Positions 1-8,525 of a DNA stretch of 64,000 nucleotides are shown in pieces. Origin of the DNA: an uncultured Gammaproteobacteria bacterium (lineage in GTDB: Bacteria > Pseudomonadota > Gammaproteobacteria > Eutrophobiales > Eutrophobiaceae); NCBI GenBank assembly GCA_943788815.1, contig CALSRS010000001.1, positions 1,859,501-1,923,500 of the forward strand. The letters are read 5' to 3'. The notes under the pieces were generated by a model. That model was not told the origin of the DNA and searched no databases. It was given only the letters and a program-made list of their open reading frames with translations. The position numbers and the translations under genes were made by a program. Each line of letters opens with the position of its first letter. Positions within the stretch are counted from its first letter, which is position 1.

Positions 1-294
1 GCGGCAGCACACGGCTATCCAGATAGTCCACGTAAGGGTGATGAAATTAATGGCCTTGAATTCGATACAGGAGAAAACATCAAGGTCTTTCATGCCGGCA
101 CACGAGAAGATAATGGAAAGATTTTAACATCTGGGGGAAGAGTGTTGTGTGTCACGGCCCTTGGTGACAATGTCACTTCAGCGCAAACTTTGGCACAATC
201 TGCCATTGAGACTATCAGTTGGGATGGAATGTTCTACCGTCGAGATATTGGATATCGTGCCGTTGCCAGGGAGTCTTTACACAAAAAGAGTTAA
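1..294 (+). CDS. purD: Phosphoribosylamine-glycine ligase, C-terminal part (cut by window edge)
   Basis: The window opens inside this gene; frame 1 is open from base 1 to the TAA at 292-294, giving the last 97 residues. The tail carries the PurD C-terminal signature GGRVLCVTALGDNV followed by WDGMFYRRDIGYRA, which I recognise as the end of the GARS C-terminal domain. PurD joins phosphoribosylamine to glycine with ATP in de novo purine synthesis in the cytoplasm. Another purine gene, purC, lies far away at 13.7 kb, so the pathway is not one operon here. No terminator is obvious right after the stop. The assignment is firm; the N-terminal ATP-grasp domain is outside the window. Confidence 0.95.
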   Translation, partial: AAAHGYPDSPRKGDEINGLEFDTGENIKVFHAGTREDNGKILTSGGRVLCVTALGDNVTSAQTLAQSAIETISWDGMFYRRDIGYRAVARESLHKKS

Positions 295-544
295 GAATAA
301 AAAACTTAGGGGTGGGTACTTCACGGAAACTATTAATTGATATTAACTCCAGAGAAGTGAATATTTGAAAAAAAACCGAAAAAAACGCTAAAAAGCAGGT
401 TATAGGAGTTGGCTTTGCTCAATTTCCATAGCATAATTGCCGAACTTGGGGATGTTGTCTACACGGTTGACCTGACAAAGAATTACCACTGGTAAAATGG
501 ACTAAGAATTAATAAATTAATGATGCAATTCATGAGGAGAAAAA
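295..544. other. Intergenic region upstream of the HU-like gene
   Basis: 250 bases without a convincing gene. It is AT-rich with an A-run near 370-395. The last bases carry a strong Shine-Dalgarno (GAGGAG at 533-538) for the gene at 545. A TTGACC hexamer at about 468 and a TAAAAT near 493 could be promoter boxes, but their spacing (about 20) is poor, so I do not call a promoter. Confidence 0.4.
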
Positions 545-871
545 ATGGCTAATACAGTTGCTACCAAACAAACCAAATCACAGATTTTAAGCGTTCTCGC
601 AGAAGACACCGAGTTGTCAAAGAAAGAAGTTACTGCAGTTCTTGATGCGCTTGCAGAACTTGCTCACGCTCATTTAAAAAAGGGTGGGTCAGGTGAATTT
701 AGCGTTCCTTCCCTGGGAATTAAATTGCGCAGAGTAATTAAGCCGGCGCGCGAAGCAAGAGAAGGCACAAACCCATTTACGGGCGAGAAGATTATGATCA
801 AGGCAAAACCTGCTTCAACCGCAGTCAAGGCTACTGCATTGAAAGCTCTGAAGGACGCTGTGGCATCCTAA
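545..871 (+). CDS. HU/IHF-family histone-like DNA-binding protein
   Basis: 108-residue basic protein of the bacterial HU superfamily. The N-terminal helical part starts TKSQILSVLAEDTELSKKEV and is followed by the arm region with the hallmark NPFTGEKIMIKAKPA, where HU proteins intercalate a proline into DNA. It is about 18 residues longer than classical HU (90), with a short N-terminal extension and a longer loop around VIKPAREAREG, like the divergent HU-like paralogues common in proteobacteria. It probably binds and bends DNA non-specifically. ATG start with Shine-Dalgarno GAGGAG 6 bases upstream. It stands alone, ends at a strong terminator, and faces hisH. Family certain, specific role unknown. 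Confidence 0.88.
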   Translation: MANTVATKQTKSQILSVLAEDTELSKKEVTAVLDALAELAHAHLKKGGSGEFSVPSLGIKLRRVIKPAREAREGTNPFTGEKIMIKAKPASTAVKATALKALKDAVAS

Positions 872-891
872 TTTAGGTATTTAGAACCAGT

Positions 892-924
892 AAAAAAGCC
901 GGGTTCGTTGAATCCGGCTTTTTT
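892..924. terminator. Bidirectional rho-independent terminator between the HU-like gene and hisH
   Basis: Stem AAAAAGCCGG... / ...CCGGCTTTTT around a short GTTG loop, with an A-run on one side and a T-run on the other, so it can end transcription of both converging genes. The last T residues overlap the TAA stop of hisH (923-925). Confidence 0.9.
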
Positions 925-1561
925 ATTGCCAGTTAAGAAAATTCAATAGTAACTGCAGGCCACTTTTTTGGCTTTTTTCCGGGTGAAATTGCACAGCAAA
1001 TAAATTCTCCCTTGCCACTACTGATGTAAACGGAAGGATATAGTCTGTACTACCGCAGACATCTTCTTTGTTGTCTGGATTTACATAGTAGCTGTGGACA
1101 AAATAAAACCGCTCAGCCTCACTAATCCCGTCCCACATAGGGTGAGTTTTGTCATGATTTACGAGATTCCAGCCCATATGCGGAATCTTATACGCCTCAC
1201 CATATTCATCTTTGCTTGCCTCAGGAAAACGTAAAACATTGCCGGGGATGATCCCGAGTCCTAAAGTACCACCGTCCTCCTCGCTAGAGTCAAATAATGC
1301 CTGTAAGCCCAAGCATAAGCCCAGATAAGGCTTTTTAAATATTGACTCCTTAATGACTAAATCTAGCCCTTTATGAACAAGGGAATCCATACATTGCTTA
1401 ATAGCACCTTGCCCGGGAAAGACGATTTTATCCGCAGAATGAATAAGTTCCGGACTATCAGTCAAAAGTATCTTATGGCGGCCCTGAGACACATATTCCA
1501 GTGCTTTGACGACAGACCTAAGATTACTTGCCCCGTAATCAATTACAGCAACAGATTGCAT
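923..1561 (-). CDS. hisH: Imidazole glycerol phosphate synthase, glutaminase subunit
   Basis: 212-residue class I glutamine amidotransferase that hydrolyses glutamine and channels ammonia to HisF to make imidazole glycerol phosphate and AICAR in histidine synthesis. The nucleophile elbow is GLCLGLQALF with Cys at about residue 83, and the His/Glu part of the triad is AVQFHPEKSQ near the C-terminus. I chose the ATG at 1561 (MQSVAVIDYG), which fits the family N-terminus; an upstream ATG at 1609 would add 16 residues overlapping hisB. It lies 13 bases after hisB and ends in the shared terminator. The usual followers hisA and hisF are absent, so its partner HisF must be encoded elsewhere. Confidence 0.95.
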   Translation of the reverse strand: MQSVAVIDYGASNLRSVVKALEYVSQGRHKILLTDSPELIHSADKIVFPGQGAIKQCMDSLVHKGLDLVIKESIFKKPYLGLCLGLQALFDSSEEDGGTLGLGIIPGNVLRFPEASKDEYGEAYKIPHMGWNLVNHDKTHPMWDGISEAERFYFVHSYYVNPDNKEDVCGSTDYILPFTSVVARENLFAVQFHPEKSQKSGLQLLLNFLNWQ

Positions 1562-1574
1562 ATCAGAACTATTT

Positions 1575-2171
1575 TTATAAGGAACCCTTGGTTGATGGGG
1601 TAGCGCCACCGAGTTGAATGTCTTTAGCGACGGCCATTCTTAATGCTCTGCCAAATGCCTTGAATATACTCTCTGCAACATGGTGGGCATTTCGTCCACG
1701 AAGATTATCAATATGCATGGTAATCAGGGCGTGATTAGTGAAACCCTGGAAAAATTCAAAAATCAGATCCAGGTCAAAATCACCTACTCTGGCCCTGGGA
1801 TAATCGACCTTGTATTCGATGCCTGGGCGACCAGAACAATCCAGAACGACACGTGACAGGGCTTCATCAAGGGGTACATACGCATGACCATACCGATAAA
1901 TCCCAGATTTATCGCCGATGGCTTGGGAAAATGCTTGTCCAAGCGTGATGCCGACATCCTCAACAGTATGATGGGCGTCGATTTCAAGGTCGCCAGTCGC
2001 ATTTATTTCAAGATCAATCATTCCATGCCTGGATACCTGGTCTAGCATATGCTCCAGAAACGGAATTCCAGTTTTAATATTGGCTATACCTGATCCGTCA
2101 AGATTGAGGGTGACAGAAATGTTGGTTTCTTTGGTCTCCCTATTAACGGTAGCCATACGTGTATCAGACAT
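1575..2171 (-). CDS. hisB: Imidazoleglycerol-phosphate dehydratase
   Basis: 198-residue monofunctional HisB that dehydrates imidazole glycerol phosphate to imidazole acetol phosphate, the sixth step of histidine synthesis. The two manganese-binding histidine motifs are present: [11 protein letters not shown] in the first half and [14 protein letters not shown] in the second. Length matches the single-domain form of most bacteria rather than the bifunctional E. coli enzyme, so histidinol phosphatase is elsewhere. Starts at ATG 2171 ([11 protein letters not shown]); ATG 2156 is an in-frame alternative. It is the first gene of a two-gene hisBH unit divergent from hemF. Confidence 0.96.
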   Translation of the reverse strand: MSDTRMATVNRETKETNISVTLNLDGSGIANIKTGIPFLEHMLDQVSRHGMIDLEINATGDLEIDAHHTVEDVGITLGQAFSQAIGDKSGIYRYGHAYVPLDEALSRVVLDCSGRPGIEYKVDYPRARVGDFDLDLIFEFFQGFTNHALITMHIDNLRGRNAHHVAESIFKAFGRALRMAVAKDIQLGGATPSTKGSL

Positions 2172-2225
2172 GATTTAATCCTGTTGTTTATTGATATATA
2201 ACAATACCACATGAAATAGGGTTAG

Positions 2226-3500
<1,275 letters not shown>

Positions 3501-3502
3501 AC

Positions 3503-3940
3503 CTATACTTCCAGCCAGAATGTCACGGGCCCGTCATTGGTGAGTGATACCTTCATATCTGCGCCAAATATTCCTTGTTCGACATTGCTATAGACCTGCC
3601 GGGCATAGTTGAGCATATGGCCAAACAGGTCTTCAGCATTTCCCGGGGTTGCTGCACTACTAAAACCAGGTCTGGTACCTTTATGGGTATCCGCTGCCAG
3701 CGTAAATTGGGGTACAAGTAACAATCCACCCTGAATATCCTTCAAGCTCATATTCATTTTTCCATTGTTGTCAGGAAAAATTCTGTAGCCTAAAATTCGA
3801 TTCAGTAGTTTTTCTGCGTGGGAGGGACTGTCATTTTTTTGTATTGCAATCAGGGAAAGGATCCCCTTATTAATTTGTGCAATACGGTTTTCATTAACCT
3901 CAACGTGAGCATGACTTACCCTTTGGATCAGGCCAATCAC
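3503..3940 (-). CDS. dtd: D-aminoacyl-tRNA deacylase
   Basis: 145-residue DTD that removes D-amino acids (and glycine from tRNA-Ala) from mischarged tRNA, a translation quality-control role in the cytosol. It begins MIGLIQRVSHAHVEV and ends with the family's C-terminal NDGPVTFWLEV, which holds the cross-subunit Gly-cisPro motif (GP). The usual SQFTL block is PQFTLAADTHKGTRPGF here. Length is normal. A 50-codon membrane ORF lies 13 bases upstream on the same strand, so the two may share a transcript. The gene ends at the edge of the repeat element. Confidence 0.95.
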   Translation of the reverse strand: MIGLIQRVSHAHVEVNENRIAQINKGILSLIAIQKNDSPSHAEKLLNRILGYRIFPDNNGKMNMSLKDIQGGLLLVPQFTLAADTHKGTRPGFSSAATPGNAEDLFGHMLNYARQVYSNVEQGIFGADMKVSLTNDGPVTFWLEV

Positions 3941-3953
3941 ATGTCAAATTGAT

Positions 3954-4106
3954 TTAAATGATACTGAGATAATCCAGAATATTCACCCCAAATAGGGCGA
4001 TAGCAGCTACTAGCACTGCCCATTCCATATTACGCCTGGCAAGAAAACCAGTGAAGTGCAATATCAAAGTTATTATTGACGCAATATAGACTATATAAAA
4101 AACCAT
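3954..4106 (-). CDS. Small two-helix membrane protein, hypothetical
   Basis: A 50-codon ORF read from ATG 4106 to TAA at 3954. It begins MVFYIVYIASIITLILHF, passes a short basic turn (LARRNMEW) and continues AVLVAAIALFGVNILDYL, so two hydrophobic helices joined by a positively charged loop can be seen. A GGGGA Shine-Dalgarno-like stretch sits 6-10 bases before the ATG, and dtd follows 13 bases after its stop. I do not recognise a family; it is too short for a function call. Support comes from ribosome site, hydrophobic pattern and gene spacing. Confidence 0.5.
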   Translation of the reverse strand: MVFYIVYIASIITLILHFTGFLARRNMEWAVLVAAIALFGVNILDYLSII

Positions 4107-4232
4107 AAAATTCCCCAAGGTTGGTAGATTTTTTTGATTGTAAAATCAAATAACTATTCGAGGTTTATGCAAGCAATTACTTGTGAATTTTGAAATATTT
4201 CACTACACCTAAGCTAGTAACGTTGCTATCAA

Positions 4233-4892
4233 TTAGCGGCGTATCGTTTTTACCTCGTTATTATCGGCGATTATTAAGATATCTGCTGGTCTAAGGGCAA
4301 ATAGACCATTAGTGACAATGCCCGTTATCTGGTTAAGTTTAGTTTCCATTTCAACCGGGTTGATAATCTTAAGATTGTGGATATCAAGAATAATATTTCC
4401 ATTATCAGTTGTGTATCCTTGTCTTAGTTCTGGTGTCCCACCCAGCTTGGCTATTTCCCGCGCTACAAAACTTTGTGCCATAGGTATGACCTCAACAGGT
4501 AATGGGAATTTTCCAAGCATATCTACCAGTTTGGTATCATCAACAATACAGACAAATTTATTGCTCGCCGCGGCAACTATCTTTTCTCTTGTTAGAGCGC
4601 CGCCGCCGCCTTTAATGAGATGAAGGTTTTTGGTAGATTCATCTGCACCATCTATATAAACAGGTATCTCATTAACATGATTAAGATTAACTACCGGGAT
4701 ATTATGTTTTTTTAATCTTTCTTCAGAAGCTTTTGAGCTGGATACAGCGCCTTCAATTCTATTTTTAATCTCAGCAAGTTGATCAATGAAATAGTTGACT
4801 GTGCTGCCTGTTCCAACTCCAACTATTGAGTCATCCTCAATATATTCAATTGCAGCCATGGCGGCAGCCTTCTTTTTTTCATCTGGTGACAT
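4233..4892 (-). CDS. rpiA: Ribose-5-phosphate isomerase A
   Basis: 219-residue enzyme that interconverts ribose-5-phosphate and ribulose-5-phosphate in the pentose phosphate pathway. Signature blocks are [14 protein letters not shown] for phosphate binding, YIDGADE with the catalytic Asp, and [16 protein letters not shown] with the catalytic Glu/Lys region. Length equals the E. coli enzyme. In E. coli rpiA also lies near ssrS, so the location supports conserved synteny. It appears to be a single gene; the 168 bases upstream hold no other recognisable feature. It complements the transketolase gene at 20.3 kb. Confidence 0.96.
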   Translation of the reverse strand: MSPDEKKKAAAMAAIEYIEDDSIVGVGTGSTVNYFIDQLAEIKNRIEGAVSSSKASEERLKKHNIPVVNLNHVNEIPVYIDGADESTKNLHLIKGGGGALTREKIVAAASNKFVCIVDDTKLVDMLGKFPLPVEVIPMAQSFVAREIAKLGGTPELRQGYTTDNGNIILDIHNLKIINPVEMETKLNQITGIVTNGLFALRPADILIIADNNEVKTIRR

Positions 4893-5060
4893 GGGTAGCG
4901 CCTTTGTTTGGAGTTATTTTATTGTATATAAGATTAGGGTATTAAGACAGGTTGAGTACGTGTAGGTTTAAGTGCCAGGTTTCTGTGCGAATAATTAGGA
5001 TTCAGGAGAAATTATTTTTTTGACTGGTGTAATAGTAAATAGTCAGAATTTGATTACACC

Positions 5061-5519
5061 TCATTCCAGCGTCAAAATATATTCCCATTCCATTTTTGTA
5101 ACGGGCATGATTGATAGCCGGTTTCCTTTCTGTAGAAGTCTAAAGTCTTTCAGGCGCTTATGATCTCTTAGTTCAGTAAGTGTGATAGTCCGTTTGAACT
5201 GCCGCTGATATTTGACATCAACCAGGTACCATCGAGGCTTGTCAGGATCACTTTTTGAATCAAAGTGTTTATTGTTTTTGTCAAAAGCCGTGTGGTCGGC
5301 TCTGGGTTTACTTGCAATTTTCATAACCCCGACGATGCCAGGTTCATCACAGTTTGAATGGTAAAAAAAAGCCAGATCGCCAGTCTTCATATCATCCCTA
5401 ATGAAGTTTCTGGCCTGATAATTACGGATACCGTCCCAGGGTTCTGTCTGCCTGGTATTTTGTCTCAGGTTTTCAATGCTGAATTCATTCGGTTCAGATT
5501 TCATTAACCAGTAATTCAT
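5061..5519 (-). CDS. EVE domain-containing protein (YTH/PUA-like fold)
   Basis: 152 residues from ATG 5519 (MNYWLMKSEPNEFSIENL), the standard N-terminus of the family, preceded by Shine-Dalgarno AAGGA. Further family blocks are WDGIRNYQARNF, GDLAFFYHSN, PGIVGVMKIASK and PRWYLVDVKY. The EVE domain is related to YTH and PUA folds that bind modified bases in nucleic acids; the bacterial substrate is not settled. A longer frame from 5594 is open, but those 25 extra residues fall in the 6S RNA gene and do not look like protein, so I reject that start. The gene sits immediately downstream of 6S RNA, where E. coli has ygfA/fau. Confidence 0.9.
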   Translation of the reverse strand: MNYWLMKSEPNEFSIENLRQNTRQTEPWDGIRNYQARNFIRDDMKTGDLAFFYHSNCDEPGIVGVMKIASKPRADHTAFDKNNKHFDSKSDPDKPRWYLVDVKYQRQFKRTITLTELRDHKRLKDFRLLQKGNRLSIMPVTKMEWEYILTLE

Positions 5520-5540
5520 TATTATGTCCTTAAAAAAACA

Positions 5541-5727
5541 AGAGGGTATCAACCGTTCTGTCGTACAGACCTTGAACTTGAACCACAGGCTCAAGTGGGG
5601 ACAGCAAATGATATATCAGGCTTCCCCATAAGGGCATGCACAACAATATCACGGTAAGTCCCCGGGGTGATGTAATTAGGCTCAAGTTACATCAGTCTGG
5701 GATCGAGAAGTTCAGAAGATACCCAAG
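5541..5727 (-). ncRNA. ssrS: 6S RNA
   Basis: No protein fits the 255 bases between zapA and the EVE gene, exactly where gammaproteobacteria keep 6S RNA. Read on the minus strand, a closing stem pairs GGGTATC (5718-5724) with GATACCC (5544-5550), enclosing about 170 nt, close to the 180-190 nt of known 6S RNAs. The central part has GCATGCCC followed by GAAGCCT, resembling the E. coli bubble region (GCATGCTCGG...GAAGCCT), and a TTTTTTT run follows the 3' stem. 6S RNA mimics an open promoter and sequesters sigma70 RNA polymerase in stationary phase. Ends are approximate. Confidence 0.82.
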
Positions 5728-5774
5728 CTCAATTCTACTATCCTCACTTATATGCGAGGCATATCAAAAATTAC

Positions 5775-6092
5775 TTATTGGTGAATTTCCAGTTGTTTAC
5801 CGTTCGTAAGCGCTTCATCCAGCTTATTTTTAAGACGTGTAATGGTTTTGTCTATGCTATTAGTATAGTCCGCATTATGACGCTTGTAAGCGAGGAGTTC
5901 GTGAGAAATATTGAGGGCTGTCATCACAGCTACCCTCTCAGATCCAATGACCTTGCCGCTTTCCTTGACCTCTTTCATTTTCATATTCAGAAATGTCACA
6001 GCAGTGTGTAACTGCTCACGCTCATCATCATTACAGGATATCAGGTATTCTTTGTCTAGAATATTAACAGCGACAGGTTTCGAGTCATTCAC
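5775..6092 (-). CDS. zapA: Cell division protein ZapA
   Basis: 105-residue FtsZ-associated protein. It starts MNDSKPVAVNILDKEYLISC, has the ERVAVMTALNISHELLAYK helix typical of ZapA, and ends in a heptad-rich region that forms the tetramer coiled coil. ZapA cross-links FtsZ filaments at the division ring. Its start codon overlaps the stop of the zapB-like gene by 4 bases (ATGA), so the two are translationally coupled, and 6S RNA follows it as in E. coli. Confidence 0.93.
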   Translation of the reverse strand: MNDSKPVAVNILDKEYLISCNDDEREQLHTAVTFLNMKMKEVKESGKVIGSERVAVMTALNISHELLAYKRHNADYTNSIDKTITRLKNKLDEALTNGKQLEIHQ

Positions 6093-6313
6093 GACCGGGT
6101 CTCCATGGCGCGAAGTCGCGTGATCATGGATTCAATACGTGTCCTTGCCTGCTCAGTTTTCTCAATTAGGACAGAGCGTTCCTGGATCAGGTTATCCTGT
6201 TGGGACCTCAAGGCGGTATTTTCTGTCTTGAGATTATCTATAGTGTTAATTAATTCATCGACCCTTGCTTCAAGGGCCGCTAAATCCGTAGAATCGTCAT
6301 TATCATTATTCAT
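6089..6313 (-). CDS. TIGR02449-type small coiled-coil protein (ZapB-like)
   Basis: 74 residues, almost entirely a predicted coiled coil: DLAALEARVDELINTIDNLK followed by heptads through RIESMITRLRAME. This matches the small protein family (TIGR02449) found directly before zapA in many gammaproteobacteria, sometimes called ZapB-like. By its form and its ATGA overlap with zapA it probably acts with ZapA at the division ring; this is inference from context. It is the first gene of the minus-strand unit and diverges from ygfB with a 173-base gap. Confidence 0.82.
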   Translation of the reverse strand: MNNDNDDSTDLAALEARVDELINTIDNLKTENTALRSQQDNLIQERSVLIEKTEQARTRIESMITRLRAMETRS

Positions 6314-6486
6314 AGTTAAACAATCTTATACTTATTCACTGATGTCAAGACTAGAGAGTATTTATCAGGCAATATAGGTCTACCGTGACTGAGGGTCAAC
6401 CTCCTTTAATAAATTATAAACTAGGACTTGAATAAATGTGTAGATGCCCTGCAAAATACTGCTTTAAGTAACTTACTCCTATTCTA

Positions 6487-7038
6487 ATGCTGGATTACAA
6501 AGAGTTAAATAATATATTGGAAAATCTTCAGTCAGATGCTGATGCAGCTGATTGCCATGGGTTTTTTTGTGGTCAAATTTGTGTAACAGAGTTTCCTTTG
6601 CAGGAGGTCTGGAAAGAATATCTGGACCTTAAACCAGATATTGATATTGAAGCAGTGCAAGGTCTTGAAGAATTGCATGTTCTCATTGCAGATACCATGA
6701 AGTCCCTGGAGTCTCATGATCTGGATTTTCAACCCTTACTCCCAAATGACGATTCTCCTATCGATGAGCGTATTTCTGCGCTTAGCGAGTGGTGTCATGG
6801 GTTTCTTAACGGATTTGCGATAAGCCAACAGGCTAATTCTAGTCTTGAGGATGAGGATAGTAAGGAATTAATCGAAAATTTCACACGCATATGTAACCTG
6901 GGTGCGGGTGATGAGCCAGATGAAGGTGATGAAAGGGCGCTATTTGAGCTAGTTGAATATGTCCGATTAGGTGCAATTTTTATGTACGACCAACTCAGTA
7001 TTAGTATTCCTGGGCGTAGCCAGGAGGTCTACCATTGA
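6487..7038 (+). CDS. ygfB: UPF0149 family protein YgfB
   Basis: 183-residue acidic protein of the YgfB/YecA family. It opens MLDYKELNNILENLQSDADA followed by the family block DCHGFFCGQIC, and contains ALSEWCHGFLNGFAIS and a C-terminal YVRLGAIFMYDQL. The protein is all-helical. In Pseudomonas aeruginosa YgfB has been linked to regulation of the ampDh3 amidase gene; whether that holds here is unknown. It leads the ygfB-pepP-ubiH-ubiI-glnS series and ends TGATG, coupled to pepP. Confidence 0.93.
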   Translation: MLDYKELNNILENLQSDADAADCHGFFCGQICVTEFPLQEVWKEYLDLKPDIDIEAVQGLEELHVLIADTMKSLESHDLDFQPLLPNDDSPIDERISALSEWCHGFLNGFAISQQANSSLEDEDSKELIENFTRICNLGAGDEPDEGDERALFELVEYVRLGAIFMYDQLSISIPGRSQEVYH

Positions 7039-8354
7039 TGAATAAACGCGAATTTTTTCGTAGACGTAAAAGACTAATGGATCTGATGGGTGATGAAAGT
7101 GTTGCCATCATTCCAACTTCTCCGGTTCATATAAGAAACAGGGATGTCGAATTTCCTCATCGACCTGACAGTGACTTTTTTTACTTAAGTGGATATCCAG
7201 AGCCCGAAGCTGTGCTTGTTTTGGTTCCAGATAGGCACCATGGTGAGTTTGTGCTTTTTTGCCGGGAAAGAGATGAAAAGATGGAAACATGGAATGGAAG
7301 ACGGTCTGGCCTGGAGGGTGCATGTGATATTTATGGTGCAAATGACGCATTTCCAATAGAAGATATGGACGATATTCTCCCGGGAATGCTTGAAGACCGG
7401 GAGCGCATTTATTACACCATGGGAAATGATTCCGGTTTTGACCAACGGGTCCTTGGTTGGGTGAATCAGGTCAGGAAACAGGCGCGTACAGGGATCAATG
7501 CGCCAGATGAGTTTGTTTCTTTAAATCACTTACTCCACGAAATGCGCCTGTTTAAGTCACGATCTGAAATTACGCTAATGAAAAAAGCGGCAAAGATATC
7601 CTGTCATGCACATAAACGTGCCATGAAGGTATGTAAACCTGGAATGATGGAATATCAGATTGAAGCGGAATTATTGCATGAATTTATGCGTCATGGTTGC
7701 AGGTCTGCTGCATACCCTTCTATTGTGGGTTCAGGAGAAAACGGCTGCATACTTCACTACACAGAGAACAATAGTGAAATGAATGATGGTGAGCTTTTGC
7801 TAATCGATGCAGGCGCTGAGCTAGAGGGGTATGCCAGTGATATCACCCGGACATTTCCTGTCAATGGTGAATATAGCAAAGAGCAAAAACAAATCTATGA
7901 ATTAGTGCTCGAAGCAAACGAAAAAGCGATTAAGAAAGTTAGGCCAGGAAATCACTGGAATGACCCCCATGATGTTGCTGTAGAAATATTAACGGAAGGA
8001 ATGGTTTCTCTGGGTATATTGAAAGGGACAGTGAAGTCCAATATTAAGAATGAATCTTACAAAAAATATTTTATGCATCGTACGGGACACTGGTTAGGTA
8101 TGGACGTTCATGACGTTGGTGATTATAAGCTTGATGGCGAATGGAGAAAACTGGAGCCGGGCATGGTCACCACCATTGAACCTGGGTTGTATTTTCAACC
8201 ACAAAATGGATTGCAAAAGAAATGGTGGAACATCGGGGTCAGAATTGAAGATGATGTGTTGGTTACTAAAGAAGGAAATGAAGTGTTCTCACACGATGCG
8301 CCAAAGACAGTTGATGAAATCCAGGCATTGATGGCAACAGCAAAGGTAGCTTAA
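7038..8354 (+). CDS. pepP: Xaa-Pro aminopeptidase
   Basis: 438-residue metallopeptidase that removes N-terminal residues preceding proline. The C-terminal pita-bread domain has all metal ligands: two Asp in LLIDAGAELEGYASDITRTF, His in HRTGHWLGMDVHDVG, Glu in TTIEPGLYF and Glu in GVRIEDDVLV. The N-terminal aminopeptidase-P domain contains FPHRPDSDFFYLSGYPEPEA. I chose ATG 7038, preceded by Shine-Dalgarno AGGAGG at 7022 and overlapping the ygfB stop; a TTG at 7035 is in frame. The gene lies next to ubiH as in E. coli. Confidence 0.95.
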   Translation: MNKREFFRRRKRLMDLMGDESVAIIPTSPVHIRNRDVEFPHRPDSDFFYLSGYPEPEAVLVLVPDRHHGEFVLFCRERDEKMETWNGRRSGLEGACDIYGANDAFPIEDMDDILPGMLEDRERIYYTMGNDSGFDQRVLGWVNQVRKQARTGINAPDEFVSLNHLLHEMRLFKSRSEITLMKKAAKISCHAHKRAMKVCKPGMMEYQIEAELLHEFMRHGCRSAAYPSIVGSGENGCILHYTENNSEMNDGELLLIDAGAELEGYASDITRTFPVNGEYSKEQKQIYELVLEANEKAIKKVRPGNHWNDPHDVAVEILTEGMVSLGILKGTVKSNIKNESYKKYFMHRTGHWLGMDVHDVGDYKLDGEWRKLEPGMVTTIEPGLYFQPQNGLQKKWWNIGVRIEDDVLVTKEGNEVFSHDAPKTVDEIQALMATAKVA

Positions 8355-8357
8355 AAC

Positions 8358-8511
8358 ATAGACAGGATTGACAAGATTTTTTAAAAATTAAAAGGATAAA
8401 AAAATTAAGAACAACTAATTTGTCCTCGATTTCATTTTTTTTGTTAAAATCATCTGCAAGCAGTTTATTCACATCCTGCAAATCTTGTTTAATCTTGTCA
8501 ATCCTGTCTAT
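8358..8511. repeat. Short element with perfect 21-bp terminal inverted repeats
   Basis: ATAGACAGGATTGACAAGAT(T) at 8358-8378 is repeated in exact inverse at 8491-8511, enclosing about 112 AT-rich bases without an ORF. It lies 3 bases after the pepP stop and 14 bases before ubiH, inside an otherwise tight gene series. It resembles a MITE or REP-like element; transcripts crossing it would form a long hairpin. Confidence 0.75.
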
Positions 8512-8525
8512 TTAAGATTTTAAAA

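Noticed and set aside
5520-5594. 25-residue N-terminal extension of the EVE-domain protein
   Set aside because: It lies in the 6S RNA gene, has no similarity to the family N-terminus, and a good ribosome site stands before ATG 5519.
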